A DNA stretch of 64,000 nt, from the NCBI RefSeq assembly GCF_003201865.1, contig NZ_QJJJ01000007.1, positions 124,001 through 188,000 on the forward strand, written 5' to 3'. Below are positions 17,676 to 27,390 of this stretch, one piece after another; position 1 is the first letter of the stretch; each line of letters starts with the position of its first letter. The stretch is from Methylobacterium sp. B4. Lineage in GTDB: Bacteria > Pseudomonadota > Alphaproteobacteria > Rhizobiales > Beijerinckiaceae. Both the position numbers and the translations under genes were made by a program. The notes under the pieces were generated by a model. The model searched no databases and was not told the origin of the DNA. It worked only from the letters and a program-made list of their open reading frames with translations.

Positions 17676-18729
17676 CGGCCAGCGCGCTCCGGCCGAGCAG
17701 CAGCCACAGGAAGACGGGGGCGCCGACGATCGCGGTGACGATGCCGATCGGCAGTTCGGCCGGCGCGACCACGAGGCGGGCGACGATGTCGGCCAGGACC
17801 AGCAGCGCACCGCCGAGCAGGGCGCAGGCCGGCAGCAGGCGGCGATGCTCCGGCCCGATCAGAAGGCGCAGCACATGCGGCACCACGAGGCCGACGAAGC
17901 CGATGACGCCTGCCGCCGCCACGCCTGCACCGACGGCAACGGCGACGAGCAGAATCACGATGCGTTTCAGCCGCTCCACGGCGACGCCGAGGTGAAACGC
18001 TTCCGCCTCGCCGAGCACCAGAGCGTTGAGCCCGCGTCCGAGGAACGGCACCAGGACGAGGATCGGCAGGATCGCGGGGGCACTCGCTGCCACCTTGGTC
18101 CAAGTGGCGCCGGACAGGCTGCCGAGCGACCAGAAGGTGAGATCGCGCAATTGCCGATCGTCGCTGGCGTAGACGAGGAGCCCCGTAAGCGCCCCGGCCA
18201 GAGCCGCGAGCGCGATGCCGGCCAGCAGCATCGTGGCAACCGAGGTGCGGCCAGAACGGGTGGCGATACGATAGAGGCCGTAAGTCGTGGTCAGCCCGCC
18301 GATGAAGGCTGCTGCGGGCAGGGCCAGATAGGGCATCGGCCCGGGCCAAGCGAAGGCGGCCAGGAACCGGTCGCCGAGCACGATCACGGTCGCCGCAGCC
18401 AGTCCCGCCCCCGCCGAAACGCCGACGAGGGCCGGATCCGCAAGCGGGTTGCGGAACAGCCCCTGCAGCAGGGCGCCCGAGACGGCGAGTCCGGCCCCGA
18501 CCATCACGCCGAGCAGCGTGCGCGGCAGGCGGATGTTCAGGATCACGAGGGCGTCGCGGGCGAGCGAGGGATCGCCCCCTGCGGGCGCCGCGCCGTGCCA
18601 CAGGATGTCGAGAATGCGCGTCGGCGGGATGCGGATGGCGCCGAGGCCGAGGGAGAGCAGCAGGATCGCGGAGAGGCACAGGGCGAGCCCGACGAGGATC
18701 GCGAAGGCTCCACGGCGGTGCTCAATCAC
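17668..18729 (-). CDS. hmuU: Haem ABC transporter permease HmuU (FecCD family)
   Basis: This is a 353-residue integral membrane protein of the FecCD/BtuC family with about ten hydrophobic helices. Family hallmarks are RLPRTLLGVMVGAGLAVSGA, the FRNPLADPALVGVSAGA segment after helix 2, LLAGIALAALAGAL, the coupling-helix region FWSLGSLSGATW and the late GFVGLVVPHVLRLLIGP. It starts at GTG 18729, overlapping the hmuT stop by eight bases, and its end overlaps hmuV, so the three genes are translationally coupled. It forms the inner-membrane channel for haem delivered by HmuT. Confidence 0.88.
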   Translation of the reverse strand: MIEHRRGAFAILVGLALCLSAILLLSLGLGAIRIPPTRILDILWHGAAPAGGDPSLARDALVILNIRLPRTLLGVMVGAGLAVSGALLQGLFRNPLADPALVGVSAGAGLAAATVIVLGDRFLAAFAWPGPMPYLALPAAAFIGGLTTTYGLYRIATRSGRTSVATMLLAGIALAALAGALTGLLVYASDDRQLRDLTFWSLGSLSGATWTKVAASAPAILPILVLVPFLGRGLNALVLGEAEAFHLGVAVERLKRIVILLVAVAVGAGVAAAGVIGFVGLVVPHVLRLLIGPEHRRLLPACALLGGALLVLADIVARLVVAPAELPIGIVTAIVGAPVFLWLLLGRSALADG

Positions 18730-19612
18730 CCGCGCGTTCCGGATAGACCGTCCGCATCAGCGCCTCGGCCGATTCCGGCGTCCGCGGCCCGAAGCCCAGC
18801 AGAGCGAGGCCGTCCATGGCGATGAGCGCACGCTTGGCGGCGGCCGGCGTTTGCGCGAGCGCCGTCCCCTCGGCGAAGACAGTGTCCGCGGCGAGGGCAT
18901 GCCCGCCGTTCGACATCACGATCACCGCGTCGGGCGCGGCGGCGATGATCGCCTCGTCGGTGATCGGTTTGAACCCGGTGAGGCCGGCAGCGGCATTCTG
19001 GAGCCCGGCGAGGGCGAGGATGCCGTCCGCCGTGCTGTCGCGGCCTCCGGCCATGACGCGCCCATTGGCGAGCGACAGCACCACGAGGGCCCGTGCCGGC
19101 CGGGCGATCCGGGCGCGCCGCTCGGCCAGCGCGGCAAAGCCGGCCTCGACCGTCCGGCTCAACGCGCCGGCCCTCTCATCGAGGCCGACCTGATGGCCGA
19201 TCGTCCGAATCTTTTCCAGCACGCCCTCTGCCGTGGGCCGATCGGCGATCACGGTCACCGGGATGCCGGCCTCCCGGATCTGGTCCAGCACGGCGGGCGG
19301 CCCGGCCCCCTCGGCTGCAATGACGAGGTCGGGACCGACCGAGAGGAGCCCTTCCGCCGAGAGGGCGCGCAGATAGCCCGCATTCGGCTTCTCGCGCAGC
19401 GCTTCGGACGGATAGACGCTGGTCGTGTCGATGATCGCGATCCGAGACCCCGCACCGAGGCGCCACAGGATTTCGGTGACGGCTCCGCCGAGGGAGGCGA
19501 TCCGCGCTGCCGGTGACACGGCCCTGGCAGGACGGCTCACCACACCGGCTCCGAGCAGAGCACCGAGAATCGCGCGTCGCGAAAGACGCGGCGATGGGAA
19601 GTTGGTGGTCAT
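18722..19612 (-). CDS. hmuT: Haem-binding periplasmic protein HmuT
   Basis: This is a 296-residue solute-binding protein of the class III (FepB/BtuF) fold. The N-terminus SPRLSRRAILGALLGAG carries a twin-arginine signal (SRR followed by a hydrophobic core), so export by Tat is likely. Two lobes are recognisable, starting at RIASLGGAVTEILWRLGAG and, after a long linking helix near residue 150, at RALVVLSLANGRVMAGG and DAVIVMSNGG. Its ATG lies inside ATGA, overlapping the hemP stop. It would bind haem released from the TonB receptor and hand it to HmuU. Assignment as HmuT rather than another metallophore-binding protein rests on operon context. Confidence 0.85.
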   Translation of the reverse strand: MTTNFPSPRLSRRAILGALLGAGVVSRPARAVSPAARIASLGGAVTEILWRLGAGSRIAIIDTTSVYPSEALREKPNAGYLRALSAEGLLSVGPDLVIAAEGAGPPAVLDQIREAGIPVTVIADRPTAEGVLEKIRTIGHQVGLDERAGALSRTVEAGFAALAERRARIARPARALVVLSLANGRVMAGGRDSTADGILALAGLQNAAAGLTGFKPITDEAIIAAAPDAVIVMSNGGHALAADTVFAEGTALAQTPAAAKRALIAMDGLALLGFGPRTPESAEALMRTVYPERAGD

Positions 19613-19806
19613 TTCGTGAGGATCAGCTTGTTGTTGCTTGTGATACGAAGGCGATAATTCGAGCCGTCATGAACGATTACGATTTCACGTTGCCCTTGCA
19701 TCAGGACATCCGAGGTGATCATCGCGCCGGCGTCTCCTAGAGGGCGTGTCGGATTGGAGTCGTCTTCCTGGTGTACCTTGTAGCGTTTTTCGGATGTTTC
19801 GGACAT
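19609..19806 (-). CDS. hemP: Haemin uptake protein HemP
   Basis: This is a 65-residue protein of the HemP family. The C-terminal half, with REIVIVHDGSNYRLRIT followed by NKLILTK, is the conserved core. HemP is a small cytoplasmic protein found first in many haem uptake operons and is linked in other bacteria to activation of the haem receptor gene. It is the first gene of the hmuTUV operon here. The region just before its start contains an inverted repeat and a TTTAGAAC half-site (see separate entry), and no good Shine-Dalgarno sequence is visible, so translation may be structured or regulated. Confidence 0.88.
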   Translation of the reverse strand: MSETSEKRYKVHQEDDSNPTRPLGDAGAMITSDVLMQGQREIVIVHDGSNYRLRITSNNKLILTK

Positions 19807-19811
19807 GGTTA

Positions 19812-19847
19812 GATAGATCTTTTTGTTTTATCTATCATAGTTCTAAA
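19812..19847 (-). promoter_or_regulatory. Inverted repeat and possible iron-response half-site before hemP
   Basis: GATAGAT (19812-19818) and ATCTATC (19830-19836) form a perfect 7-bp inverted repeat around an A/T-only-like 11-base spacer, six bases upstream of the hemP ATG. Immediately beyond it, read on the minus strand, TTTAGAAC (19847-19840) equals one half of the rhizobial Irr box (ICE, TTTAGAA-N3-TTCTAAA); the second half is not conserved. It could be an operator or an mRNA hairpin covering the ribosome binding site. Confidence 0.4.
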
Positions 19848-20259
19848 CTAAGGGCCCGTTCGTTATCTCGGGTCGGCAACGGTTAGACCTGTTTCTGACA
19901 TCGGACAAGACGGGAGAGACGATGATGTCGGACGACAAACGATAGGCCGCCGCCTCCGATCCGACCGATATCTTGGATGCATCCGATCGAGGGGCGACGG
20001 CATGATCGCGGACCATGATCGCGGCCATGGGTAGTCGGTAGGCTAGATCCGGGATGGTGACGGGCGCGGGCGGGCGGGCGTCCATCGATGAGTGCGGCCG
20101 GGTGCGACTGCAGGTGTTCTATCAGAAACCGGTGAAAGACTTTCACCTCCTTCGGTGAGCAAGAAATTTTTCAGATCAAGCACTCACCCTGCAAATTGCC
20201 ACTGAAATGCAACCCTACCTGTTCTTCGGCAGAATCCAAAGGCAATGCAGTTGATCTGC
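19848..20259. other. Intergenic region between hemP and the IS remnant
   Basis: No protein I can support is encoded here. Short overlapping minus frames exist without family resemblance or ribosome binding sites. A perfect palindrome GGTGAAAG-A-CTTTCACC lies at 20131-20147. Confidence 0.4.
20131..20147. promoter_or_regulatory. 17-bp perfect palindrome, unknown operator
   Basis: GGTGAAAG and CTTTCACC are perfect 8-bp reverse complements separated by a single A. It is too short and lacks a T run for a terminator; a dimeric regulator site is more plausible. It is followed by CTCCTTCGGTGAG, which repeats part of the arm. No gene start lies close by, so its role is open. Confidence 0.35.
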
Positions 20260-20520
20260 TGTCCAGTCTTTGCGACCTGCGTGGGCTTCGCCCTCGGGAC
20301 CATGGTCGTACAAGCTGTGCTCGGGGATGCCGTGCAGGCACATCGCGTCAGCCAGCGCGTCGATCACGCCGCGGCTGTCGATCCGCCGTGCCACCATCAA
20401 TGCCAAGCAGGTTCGACCATGTTCGTGGATCGGCGTCAGGATGCGCAGACTTCGACCGTCCTGGGTCTGCGCCGAGCGGAGTCGAAGCTCCAGACGTGGC
20501 TGTACGCGCAGCCGTTCAGC
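20260..20520 (-). pseudogene. IS3-family (IS407-like) transposase OrfB remnant
   Basis: Read on the minus strand, residues DGRSLRILTPIHEHGRTCLA, VARRIDSRGVIDALADAMCL and HGIPEHSLYDHGPE match the integrase (rve) core of IS3-family transposases. The preceding HVWSFDS segment, which holds the first catalytic Asp, is in another frame, so at least one frameshift is present. The second Asp survives (DHGPE) but the region with the final catalytic Glu is lost. It is a decayed fragment only, adjacent to the 3' end of ttuE. Confidence 0.8.
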
Positions 20521-20628
20521 AGGCGAATGCCGAACGGCTAGATCACGCCACAAGCAAATGCCTATAATCACCACATGCAGCAGAACAAGTATTATGTTTA
20601 TTATATATCGCCCTCTTTCGCGAAGATT

Positions 20629-22041
<1,413 letters not shown>

Positions 22042-22081
22042 GGTTCGCTCGGCCGCGAACGGCCGCCTCTGCAGGAATGGA

Positions 22082-23336
22082 TCAAACGATCAGGATCGCG
22101 CGGAAGTCGTTCACGTTGGTCAGCGTCGGGCCCGTGATGACCCCATCGCCCAGTGCCTCGAAGAAGCCATGCCCATCGTTCCGATCGAGGCTGGCGCGTA
22201 GGCTGAGACCTAGGGCGGCCGCCCGGGCAAGTGTATCCGGGGTGAGGATCGCTCCGGCGATCTCCTCGAGGCCGTCGACACCGTCCGTGTCGCCGGCAAG
22301 GGCGTGGATGCGGGGGTGGCCGGCCAACTCGGCACCGAGGGCGAGCAGGAACTCGACATTTCGACCGCCGCGGCCGGGCCCGCGCACGGTGACGGTCGTC
22401 TCGCCGCCGGAGAGCAGAACGCAAGGCGGCGCCAATGGGAGGCCGTGGACGGCGACGCTCTCGGCGATGCCGGCCATGACCCGACCGACCTCGCGCGCCT
22501 CGCCCGTGATGGCGTCGCCGAGGATCAGGGGCTCGATGCCCGCGCGCGTTGCGAGGACGGCGGCGGCCTTGAGCGCCATCAGTGGGGTCGCGACCATGTG
22601 CAGGTTCGGTGTGCCGAGGCGTTCATCCCCGGGCCTCACCGACCCGCCGGCACCGGTTTCCAGATGCGCCCGCACGGATGACGGAACCTCGATGCGGTAG
22701 CGGGCGAGAATTGCCAGCGCCTCCGCGCCTGTGGTCGGATCGGGGACGGTCGGTCCGGAGGCGATGTCGAGCGGATCGTCGCCGGGAATGTCGGAGATCA
22801 GGAGGGTGACGACCTTCGCCGGGTGGCAGGCCGCGGCGAGCCGTCCTCCCTTGATCGCCGAGAGGTGACGCCGCACGCAGTTCATCTCGTCGATGCCGGC
22901 ACCGGATCTGAGCAGGGCGCGGTTCACCTCGTGTTTGTCGGCCAGCGTCAGCCCCGGAGCGGGCAGAGACAGGAGGGCCGAGCCGCCGCCGGAGATCAGT
23001 GCGATGACGAGGTCGTCGGGTGTGAGCCCGGCGACCTCGTTCAAGATGCGCTGCGGCCGCCCCGGCCGTATCCGGCACGGGGTGGGCCGCCTCGACGACC
23101 GCGATGCGTTTCGTCGGGGCACCGTGCCCGTAGCGCGTGACGACGAGCCCGGAGAGTTCGCCCGGCCAAGCCACCTCGACGGCCCGCGCCATCGAGGCCG
23201 CCGCCTTGCCGGCTCCGACGACGACGGTGCGGCCGCGTGGTGGCGCCGGCAGATGCCGGGCGAGGCTGACGGCCGGATCGGCCGCCGCCACGGCCGCCGC
23301 GAAGAGCTGCCGCAGGAAGTCTCCGGGCTCGACCAC
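22082..23336 (-). pseudogene. ttuD: TtuD, glycerate 2-kinase/hydroxypyruvate reductase-type (MOFRL) protein, frameshifted
   Basis: The gene starts at GTG 23336, four bases after the ttuC stop. The N-terminal part has VVVGAGKAAASMARAVE and VVEAAHPVPDTAG. After that the frame changes: the continuation RILNEVAGLTPDDLVIALIS, SGGGSALL, NCVRRHLSAIKGGRLA, LLISDIPGDDPLDIASGPT, GGETTVTV, GRGGRNVEF and AGDTDGVDG is one frame away and runs to 22082. The total of 1255 bases is 418 codons plus one base, so one base appears to be extra within the GC run at about 23048-23070. A complete protein would be about 418 residues, normal for the family. The product would phosphorylate D-glycerate from TtuC; older literature calls TtuD hydroxypyruvate reductase. 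As written the gene is broken. Confidence 0.82.
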
Positions 23337-23340
23337 GCGC

Positions 23341-24417
23341 CTACTCGTTGTCGCCCTGGAGGGCGGCGATGACCGCGTCCGTGACCTGACGGGTCGTCGC
23401 CTTGCCGCCGAGATCGGGCGTGTGCAGGTTCGGATCGGCCGTGACGCGCTCGACGGCCCGCATCAGCCGGTCGGCGGCCGGCTTCTCGCCGAGGTGCTCC
23501 AGCATCTGGCAGGCGGTCCAGAAGGTGGCGATCGGGTTGGCGATGCCCTTGCCGGTGATGTCGAAGGCCGAGCCGTGGATCGGCTCGAACATCGAGGGAT
23601 AAGTCCGCTCCGGGTTGATGTTCGCGGTCGGCGCGATGCCGAGCGAGCCGGCCAGCGCGGCAGCGAGGTCCGACAGGATGTCGGCATGCAGGTTCGTGGC
23701 GACGATCGTGTCCAGCGTCTCCGGCTTCATCGTCATGCGCATGGTCATGGCGTCGACCAGCATCTTGTCCCAAGTCACGTCGGGGAAGTCGCGGGCGACC
23801 TCGGCCGCGATCTCGTCCCACATCACCATGGCGTGACGCTGCGCGTTCGATTTCGTCACCACGGTCAGGAGCTTGCGCGGGCGGGATTGGGCGAGCTTGA
23901 AGGCGAAGCGGATGATGCGGTCGACGCCCGAGCGGGTCATCATCGACACATCGGTGGCGACTTCGTTGGGATGGCCCTGGTGGACCCGCCCCCCGACGCC
24001 CGCGTACTCGCCCTCCGAGTTCTCGCGCACGATCACCCAGTTCAGCTCCGGCCCGGTGACGTGGCGCAGCGGGCTGGTGATGCCGGGCAGGATGCGGGTC
24101 GGGCGAACGTTCGCGTACTGGTCGAAAGGCTGGCAGATGGCGAGGCGCAGGCCCCACAGCGTGATGTGGTCCGGCACGTCCGGCGCGCCGACGGCGCCGA
24201 AGAAGATCGCGTCGTGGTCCTTGATCTTCTCCCGGCCGTCAGCCGGCATCATCACGCCGTGCTTCTTGTAATAGTCCGAGCCCCAGTCGAAGTGGTCGAA
24301 CTTGAAACCGAAGCTGCCCGTCTTCTCGGCAAGGGCGTCGAGCACCTCGATGCCGGCGGCGATCACCTCGATGCCGATGCCGTCGGCGGGGATGGCGGCG
24401 ATGGTGTAGGTCTTCAT
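23341..24417 (-). CDS. ttuC: Tartrate dehydrogenase/decarboxylase TtuC
   Basis: This is a 358-residue protein of the isopropylmalate/isocitrate dehydrogenase superfamily. Signatures are IPADGIGIEV at the N-terminus, the substrate-binding RENSEGEYAGVGG, catalytic Lys in VTKSNAQRHAM, the metal-binding Asp in VDAMTMRM, TIVATNLHADILSDLAAAL and EPIHGSAFDITGKGIANPIA. The group that includes tartrate dehydrogenase and D-malate dehydrogenase has this combination. It would oxidise tartrate with NAD(P) and a divalent metal, yielding D-glycerate or oxaloglycolate. Neighbouring ttuB, ttuD, ttuE and the LysR gene argue for tartrate over D-malate as the physiological substrate. It is complete and in a normal frame. 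Confidence 0.88.
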   Translation of the reverse strand: MKTYTIAAIPADGIGIEVIAAGIEVLDALAEKTGSFGFKFDHFDWGSDYYKKHGVMMPADGREKIKDHDAIFFGAVGAPDVPDHITLWGLRLAICQPFDQYANVRPTRILPGITSPLRHVTGPELNWVIVRENSEGEYAGVGGRVHQGHPNEVATDVSMMTRSGVDRIIRFAFKLAQSRPRKLLTVVTKSNAQRHAMVMWDEIAAEVARDFPDVTWDKMLVDAMTMRMTMKPETLDTIVATNLHADILSDLAAALAGSLGIAPTANINPERTYPSMFEPIHGSAFDITGKGIANPIATFWTACQMLEHLGEKPAADRLMRAVERVTADPNLHTPDLGGKATTRQVTDAVIAALQGDNE

Positions 24418-24457
24418 GGACGTATCCTCTTTTGCTGCTCGAAGGATGGGGGAGGGA

Positions 24458-25756
24458 TCAGCGCGCGACGGCGCTGGTGGGCTCGGGGCGGCGCCCGGAC
24501 CGGGCGACGACGAGGGTGACGACCGCCGACAGGACGAGCAGCCCGGAGACGAAGATCAGGCCGCCGGCGAAGCTACCGGTCTGATCCTTGATCCAGCCGA
24601 TGGCCCAGGGGCCGACGAAGCCGCCGAGATTGCCGATCGAGTTGATGGTGGCGATGCCGACCGCCGCCGCCGAGCCCGACAGGAACATGGTCGGCATGGC
24701 CCAGAGCGGGGGCTTGGCCGCGCTGATGCCAACGTTGACGAGGCTCAGCGCGGCGATGACCGCGACGACCGAAGCAGCGCCTCCGGCGAGCGCGAGACCG
24801 GCCGCGGCGACGAGGCAGGCGATGACGACGTGCCAGGTGCGCTCGCCGGTCTTGTCGGAGTGGCGCGCCCACAGGATCATGGCGACGACCGCAATGGTCG
24901 GCGGCACGGCGTTGAGCAGGCCGACGGCCATGGTCGACAGGCCGAAGCTCTTGATGATCTGCGGCGCCCAGATGCCCAGCGTGTAGAGGCCGGCCGAGGT
25001 GCCGAAATAGACCAGCGCCAGCGCCAGCACGCGGATGTCGGCGAGCCCGGCGAGGATGCTGTGCTTGGCGGCCGTCTGCTTCGAGGCGCGCTCCGCGTTC
25101 ATCTGCGCGACCAGCCAGGTCCGCTCGTCCTCGGGCAGCCACTTCGCCTTCTCGGGCCGGTCCGTCATGTAGAACAGCACGACGATTCCGAGCACGACCG
25201 CGGGAATCGCCTCGATGATGAACATCCACTGCCAGCCGTGCAGGCCCATGATCCCGTTCATCTCCAGGAGCGCGCTGGAGATCGGCGATCCGAGCACCAC
25301 CGAGATCGGCGCCGCCGCCATGAACAGCGAGACCACGCCCGCGCGGTGCCGGGCCGGGAACCAGTAGCTGAGATAGAGGATGATGCCGGGGAAGAAGCCG
25401 GCCTCCGCGGCGCCCAACAGGAACCGCAGCACGTAGAAGCTCGTCTCGCTTTCGATGAAGGCGAAGGCGCCTGAAATCATTCCCCAGGTGATCATCACCC
25501 GGGCGATCCATAGCCGAGCACCGACCTTCTCGAGGATGATGTTCGACGGCACCTCGAACAGGAAGTAGCCGAAGAAAAACACGCCGGCACCGAACCCGAA
25601 CACCGATGACGAGAAGCCGAGATCCTTGTTCATCGTCAGGGCCGCAAAGCCGATATTCACGCGGTCGATGAAGGCGATGAAGTAGAGAAGCATGATGAAG
25701 GGCACGATCCGCCAGGATATCCTGCGGATGGTGCGCGCCTCGATGGCGTCGCCCAT
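24458..25756 (-). CDS. ttuB: Tartrate MFS transporter TtuB (anion:cation symporter family)
   Basis: This is a 432-residue protein with twelve predicted membrane helices. The N-terminal RRISWRIVPFIMLLYFIAFI and DRVNIGFAAL motif is the hallmark of the anion:cation symporter branch of the MFS (phthalate, glucarate, tartrate permeases). EVPSNIILEKVGAR follows helix 2. The cytoplasmic loop at about 185-235 and the second half with GLYTLGIWAPQIIKSFG are typical. It is the first gene of the ttu operon, just downstream of the divergent regulator and AT-rich control region. It would import tartrate with protons. Confidence 0.88.
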   Translation of the reverse strand: MGDAIEARTIRRISWRIVPFIMLLYFIAFIDRVNIGFAALTMNKDLGFSSSVFGFGAGVFFFGYFLFEVPSNIILEKVGARLWIARVMITWGMISGAFAFIESETSFYVLRFLLGAAEAGFFPGIILYLSYWFPARHRAGVVSLFMAAAPISVVLGSPISSALLEMNGIMGLHGWQWMFIIEAIPAVVLGIVVLFYMTDRPEKAKWLPEDERTWLVAQMNAERASKQTAAKHSILAGLADIRVLALALVYFGTSAGLYTLGIWAPQIIKSFGLSTMAVGLLNAVPPTIAVVAMILWARHSDKTGERTWHVVIACLVAAAGLALAGGAASVVAVIAALSLVNVGISAAKPPLWAMPTMFLSGSAAAVGIATINSIGNLGGFVGPWAIGWIKDQTGSFAGGLIFVSGLLVLSAVVTLVVARSGRRPEPTSAVAR

Positions 25757-25886
25757 GGTCGTCTCCTACCGAACGGGACGACACTTGCGGCCATCCTCAC
25801 TGTTACCGTCTCAGGCAGGATGGGCAGAGATAGCTCACGCAGATTATACAAATATATGATATAGTGTCCGGCGGGAGGAACGGGCC
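25757..25886. promoter_or_regulatory. Divergent ttuB/ttuA control region with LysR-type box
   Basis: This is a 130-bp divergent region. The sequence ATA-N11-TAT at 25846-25862 (within ATACAAATATATGATAT) has the T-N11-A dyad layout of LysR-type regulator sites and stands out as AT-only in GC-rich DNA. It probably binds TtuA and overlaps promoters on both sides. A GGGAGGAAC ribosome binding site precedes the GTG of ttuA. Confidence 0.55.
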
Positions 25887-26801
25887 GTGGATCTTCAGCA
25901 ACTCCGCTGCTTCGTCGCGGTCGCCGACGAGCTGCATTTCGGGCGCGCGGCGCAGCGGCTCGACCTGCTGCCGGCCGCCCTCGGACGCTTCGTCCGGCTG
26001 CTGGAAGAGAGTCTCGGCGTCGATCTCTTCGTGCGCACGACCCGTTCGGTGGCGCTGACGGCGGTGGGCGCCGATCTGGTCGAGCAGGCGCGCCGGATCG
26101 TCGTCGATGCGGATGCGCTCGCGGTTCGCGCCCGGGTGCAGTCACGGATGACGGCCACCACCCTGCGCATCGGCGCCATCGACAGCGCCGGCGCGGGGCT
26201 GCTGCCGATGCTGCTGCAGGACTTCCGCATGGCGCATCCCGACATCGCCGTGCAGATCGTCGAGGACAAGACGATCCGCCTGCTGCCGCGCCTCCTATCA
26301 GGGCGCCTCGACCTTGCCTTCGTCAGGCCGCCCGATCACCGCGACGCGGCCCTGCATTTCGAGCCCTTGCTGCACGAAACGGCCGTGGTCGCGATGCCGA
26401 CGGATCACCGGCTGGCAAGATCGACGAGCGTTGCAGTCGCCGATCTTGCGGACGCGCTGCTGATCGTTCCCGATCGCCGTTCGCGTCCGCACAGTCACGA
26501 CCTGACGATCAAACTCTTCGCCGAAGCCGGAATTCCCGCACACATCAGTCAAGCCGCGGACGAGAAGCAGACGATCGTCAACCTCGTTGCCGCGGGGCTT
26601 GGCCTCGCCATCGTGCCGCGATGGACGTCGACCATCGGCGCTCAAAGCGTGACGTTCGTACCGATCCTGTCCGCCTCGAGCACTCCGATCCGGCGTCTTC
26701 CGCTGGCAGCCGCTTATCCCAGAGATGTGCGCGACCCCGTTCGCGGCATGATGCTGGAGACGCTCCACCGCAACCTCGAACGCTACGCGGCCTCGGCGTA
26801 G
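25887..26801 (+). CDS. ttuA: LysR-family regulator of tartrate genes TtuA
   Basis: This is a 304-residue LysR-type regulator starting at GTG 25887 behind a good ribosome binding site. The helix-turn-helix is in residues 1-60 (MDLQQLRCFVAVADELHFGRAA); the effector-binding domain runs from about 90, with LRIGAIDSAGAGLLP opening and NLVAAGLGLAIVPRW closing it. It is divergent from ttuB, the classic arrangement for a LysR activator of an adjacent catabolic operon, and corresponds to ttuA of the Agrobacterium vitis cluster. Tartrate or a downstream intermediate is the expected effector. One oddity is LLPAALGRFVRLLEE in the recognition helix, where most family members have QPALSRQIRRLEE. Confidence 0.85.
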   Translation: MDLQQLRCFVAVADELHFGRAAQRLDLLPAALGRFVRLLEESLGVDLFVRTTRSVALTAVGADLVEQARRIVVDADALAVRARVQSRMTATTLRIGAIDSAGAGLLPMLLQDFRMAHPDIAVQIVEDKTIRLLPRLLSGRLDLAFVRPPDHRDAALHFEPLLHETAVVAMPTDHRLARSTSVAVADLADALLIVPDRRSRPHSHDLTIKLFAEAGIPAHISQAADEKQTIVNLVAAGLGLAIVPRWTSTIGAQSVTFVPILSASSTPIRRLPLAAAYPRDVRDPVRGMMLETLHRNLERYAASA

Positions 26802-26898
26802 CGCGATCCGGGCTGACGGAGGATGCACCTTCATACAGACGTGAATTGCTTCGAAGCCCTTGCGGCGGAAGCGCAAGATTTCACCAGTAAAGAACCGA

Positions 26899-26982
26899 TC
26901 CACTCCCGATAGACTGTGCGATCGACACGCCCGCCTGCCGCAACTTGGCCGCCACGCCCTCCGGCGTGTGCCGCTTCGTTGC
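26899..26982 (-). pseudogene. IS3-family OrfA N-terminal remnant
   Basis: On the minus strand this short stretch reads KRHTPEGVAAKLRQAGVSIA followed by QSIGSG. This matches the very start of IS3-family OrfA proteins (KRHTPEEIVAKLR type), the helix-turn-helix subunit. No continuation of OrfA is present. It is a fragment only, about 100 bp downstream of ttuA. Confidence 0.65.
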
Positions 26983-27219
26983 CGTCTGTCCGCCCCCGTC
27001 CTGGCTCGGAAGCCACACCTGAGAGCAGATCACGCACAGGGGGCCCGATCCACCCCGACAACAACCGAGGCCCCATCAGCTACACCGCCTCCCGGAGGCC
27101 GAACCATCGAGCCGAAGGGGGGTGCAGGCGCTTTCGTGCGCTGTTGCGGCCGTCTTCGATCGGTCATGCCAGTCCCGCCGGATCTCGGCCGAAGACCAAC
27201 CGTGGGCGAGCCCCCCGCC
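26983..27219. other. Non-coding DNA between IS remnants
   Basis: No gene is supportable here. The stretch lies between two IS3-type fragments and is probably insertion-sequence debris, but I recognise no further transposase motif. Confidence 0.35.
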
Positions 27220-27390
27220 GATCCGCCAAGCCGGACTGCCGGTCGCCGAGATTTCTTGCCTTCACGGCATCACCGACGCGACGTTCGACCCGTGGCACGC
27301 GTCGCGTTCACGGCATGGAGATCCCGGACGCGCGTCGCCTGAAGGCGCTCGGCGAGGAACGCGACAGCGCGCTCGAAAACGCTCAGCCGG
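27220..27390 (+). pseudogene. IS3-family OrfA central remnant, frameshifted
   Basis: In one plus frame AGLPVAEISCLHGITDATFD, and in the next frame HGMEIPDARRLKALGEERDS, match consecutive parts of IS407-like OrfA (HTH followed by the GGM-DAKRLKALEDEN leucine-zipper start). The frame change between them and the missing ends show a decayed copy. It lies opposite in orientation to the OrfB remnant at 20260-20520, with the ttu genes between them. The last bases overlap the 3' end of the GGDEF gene. Confidence 0.7.

Noticed and set aside
19848..20130. Small proteins upstream of hemP on the minus strand
   Set aside because: Two overlapping frames of 80-87 residues without ribosome binding sites, family resemblance or consistent codon pattern.
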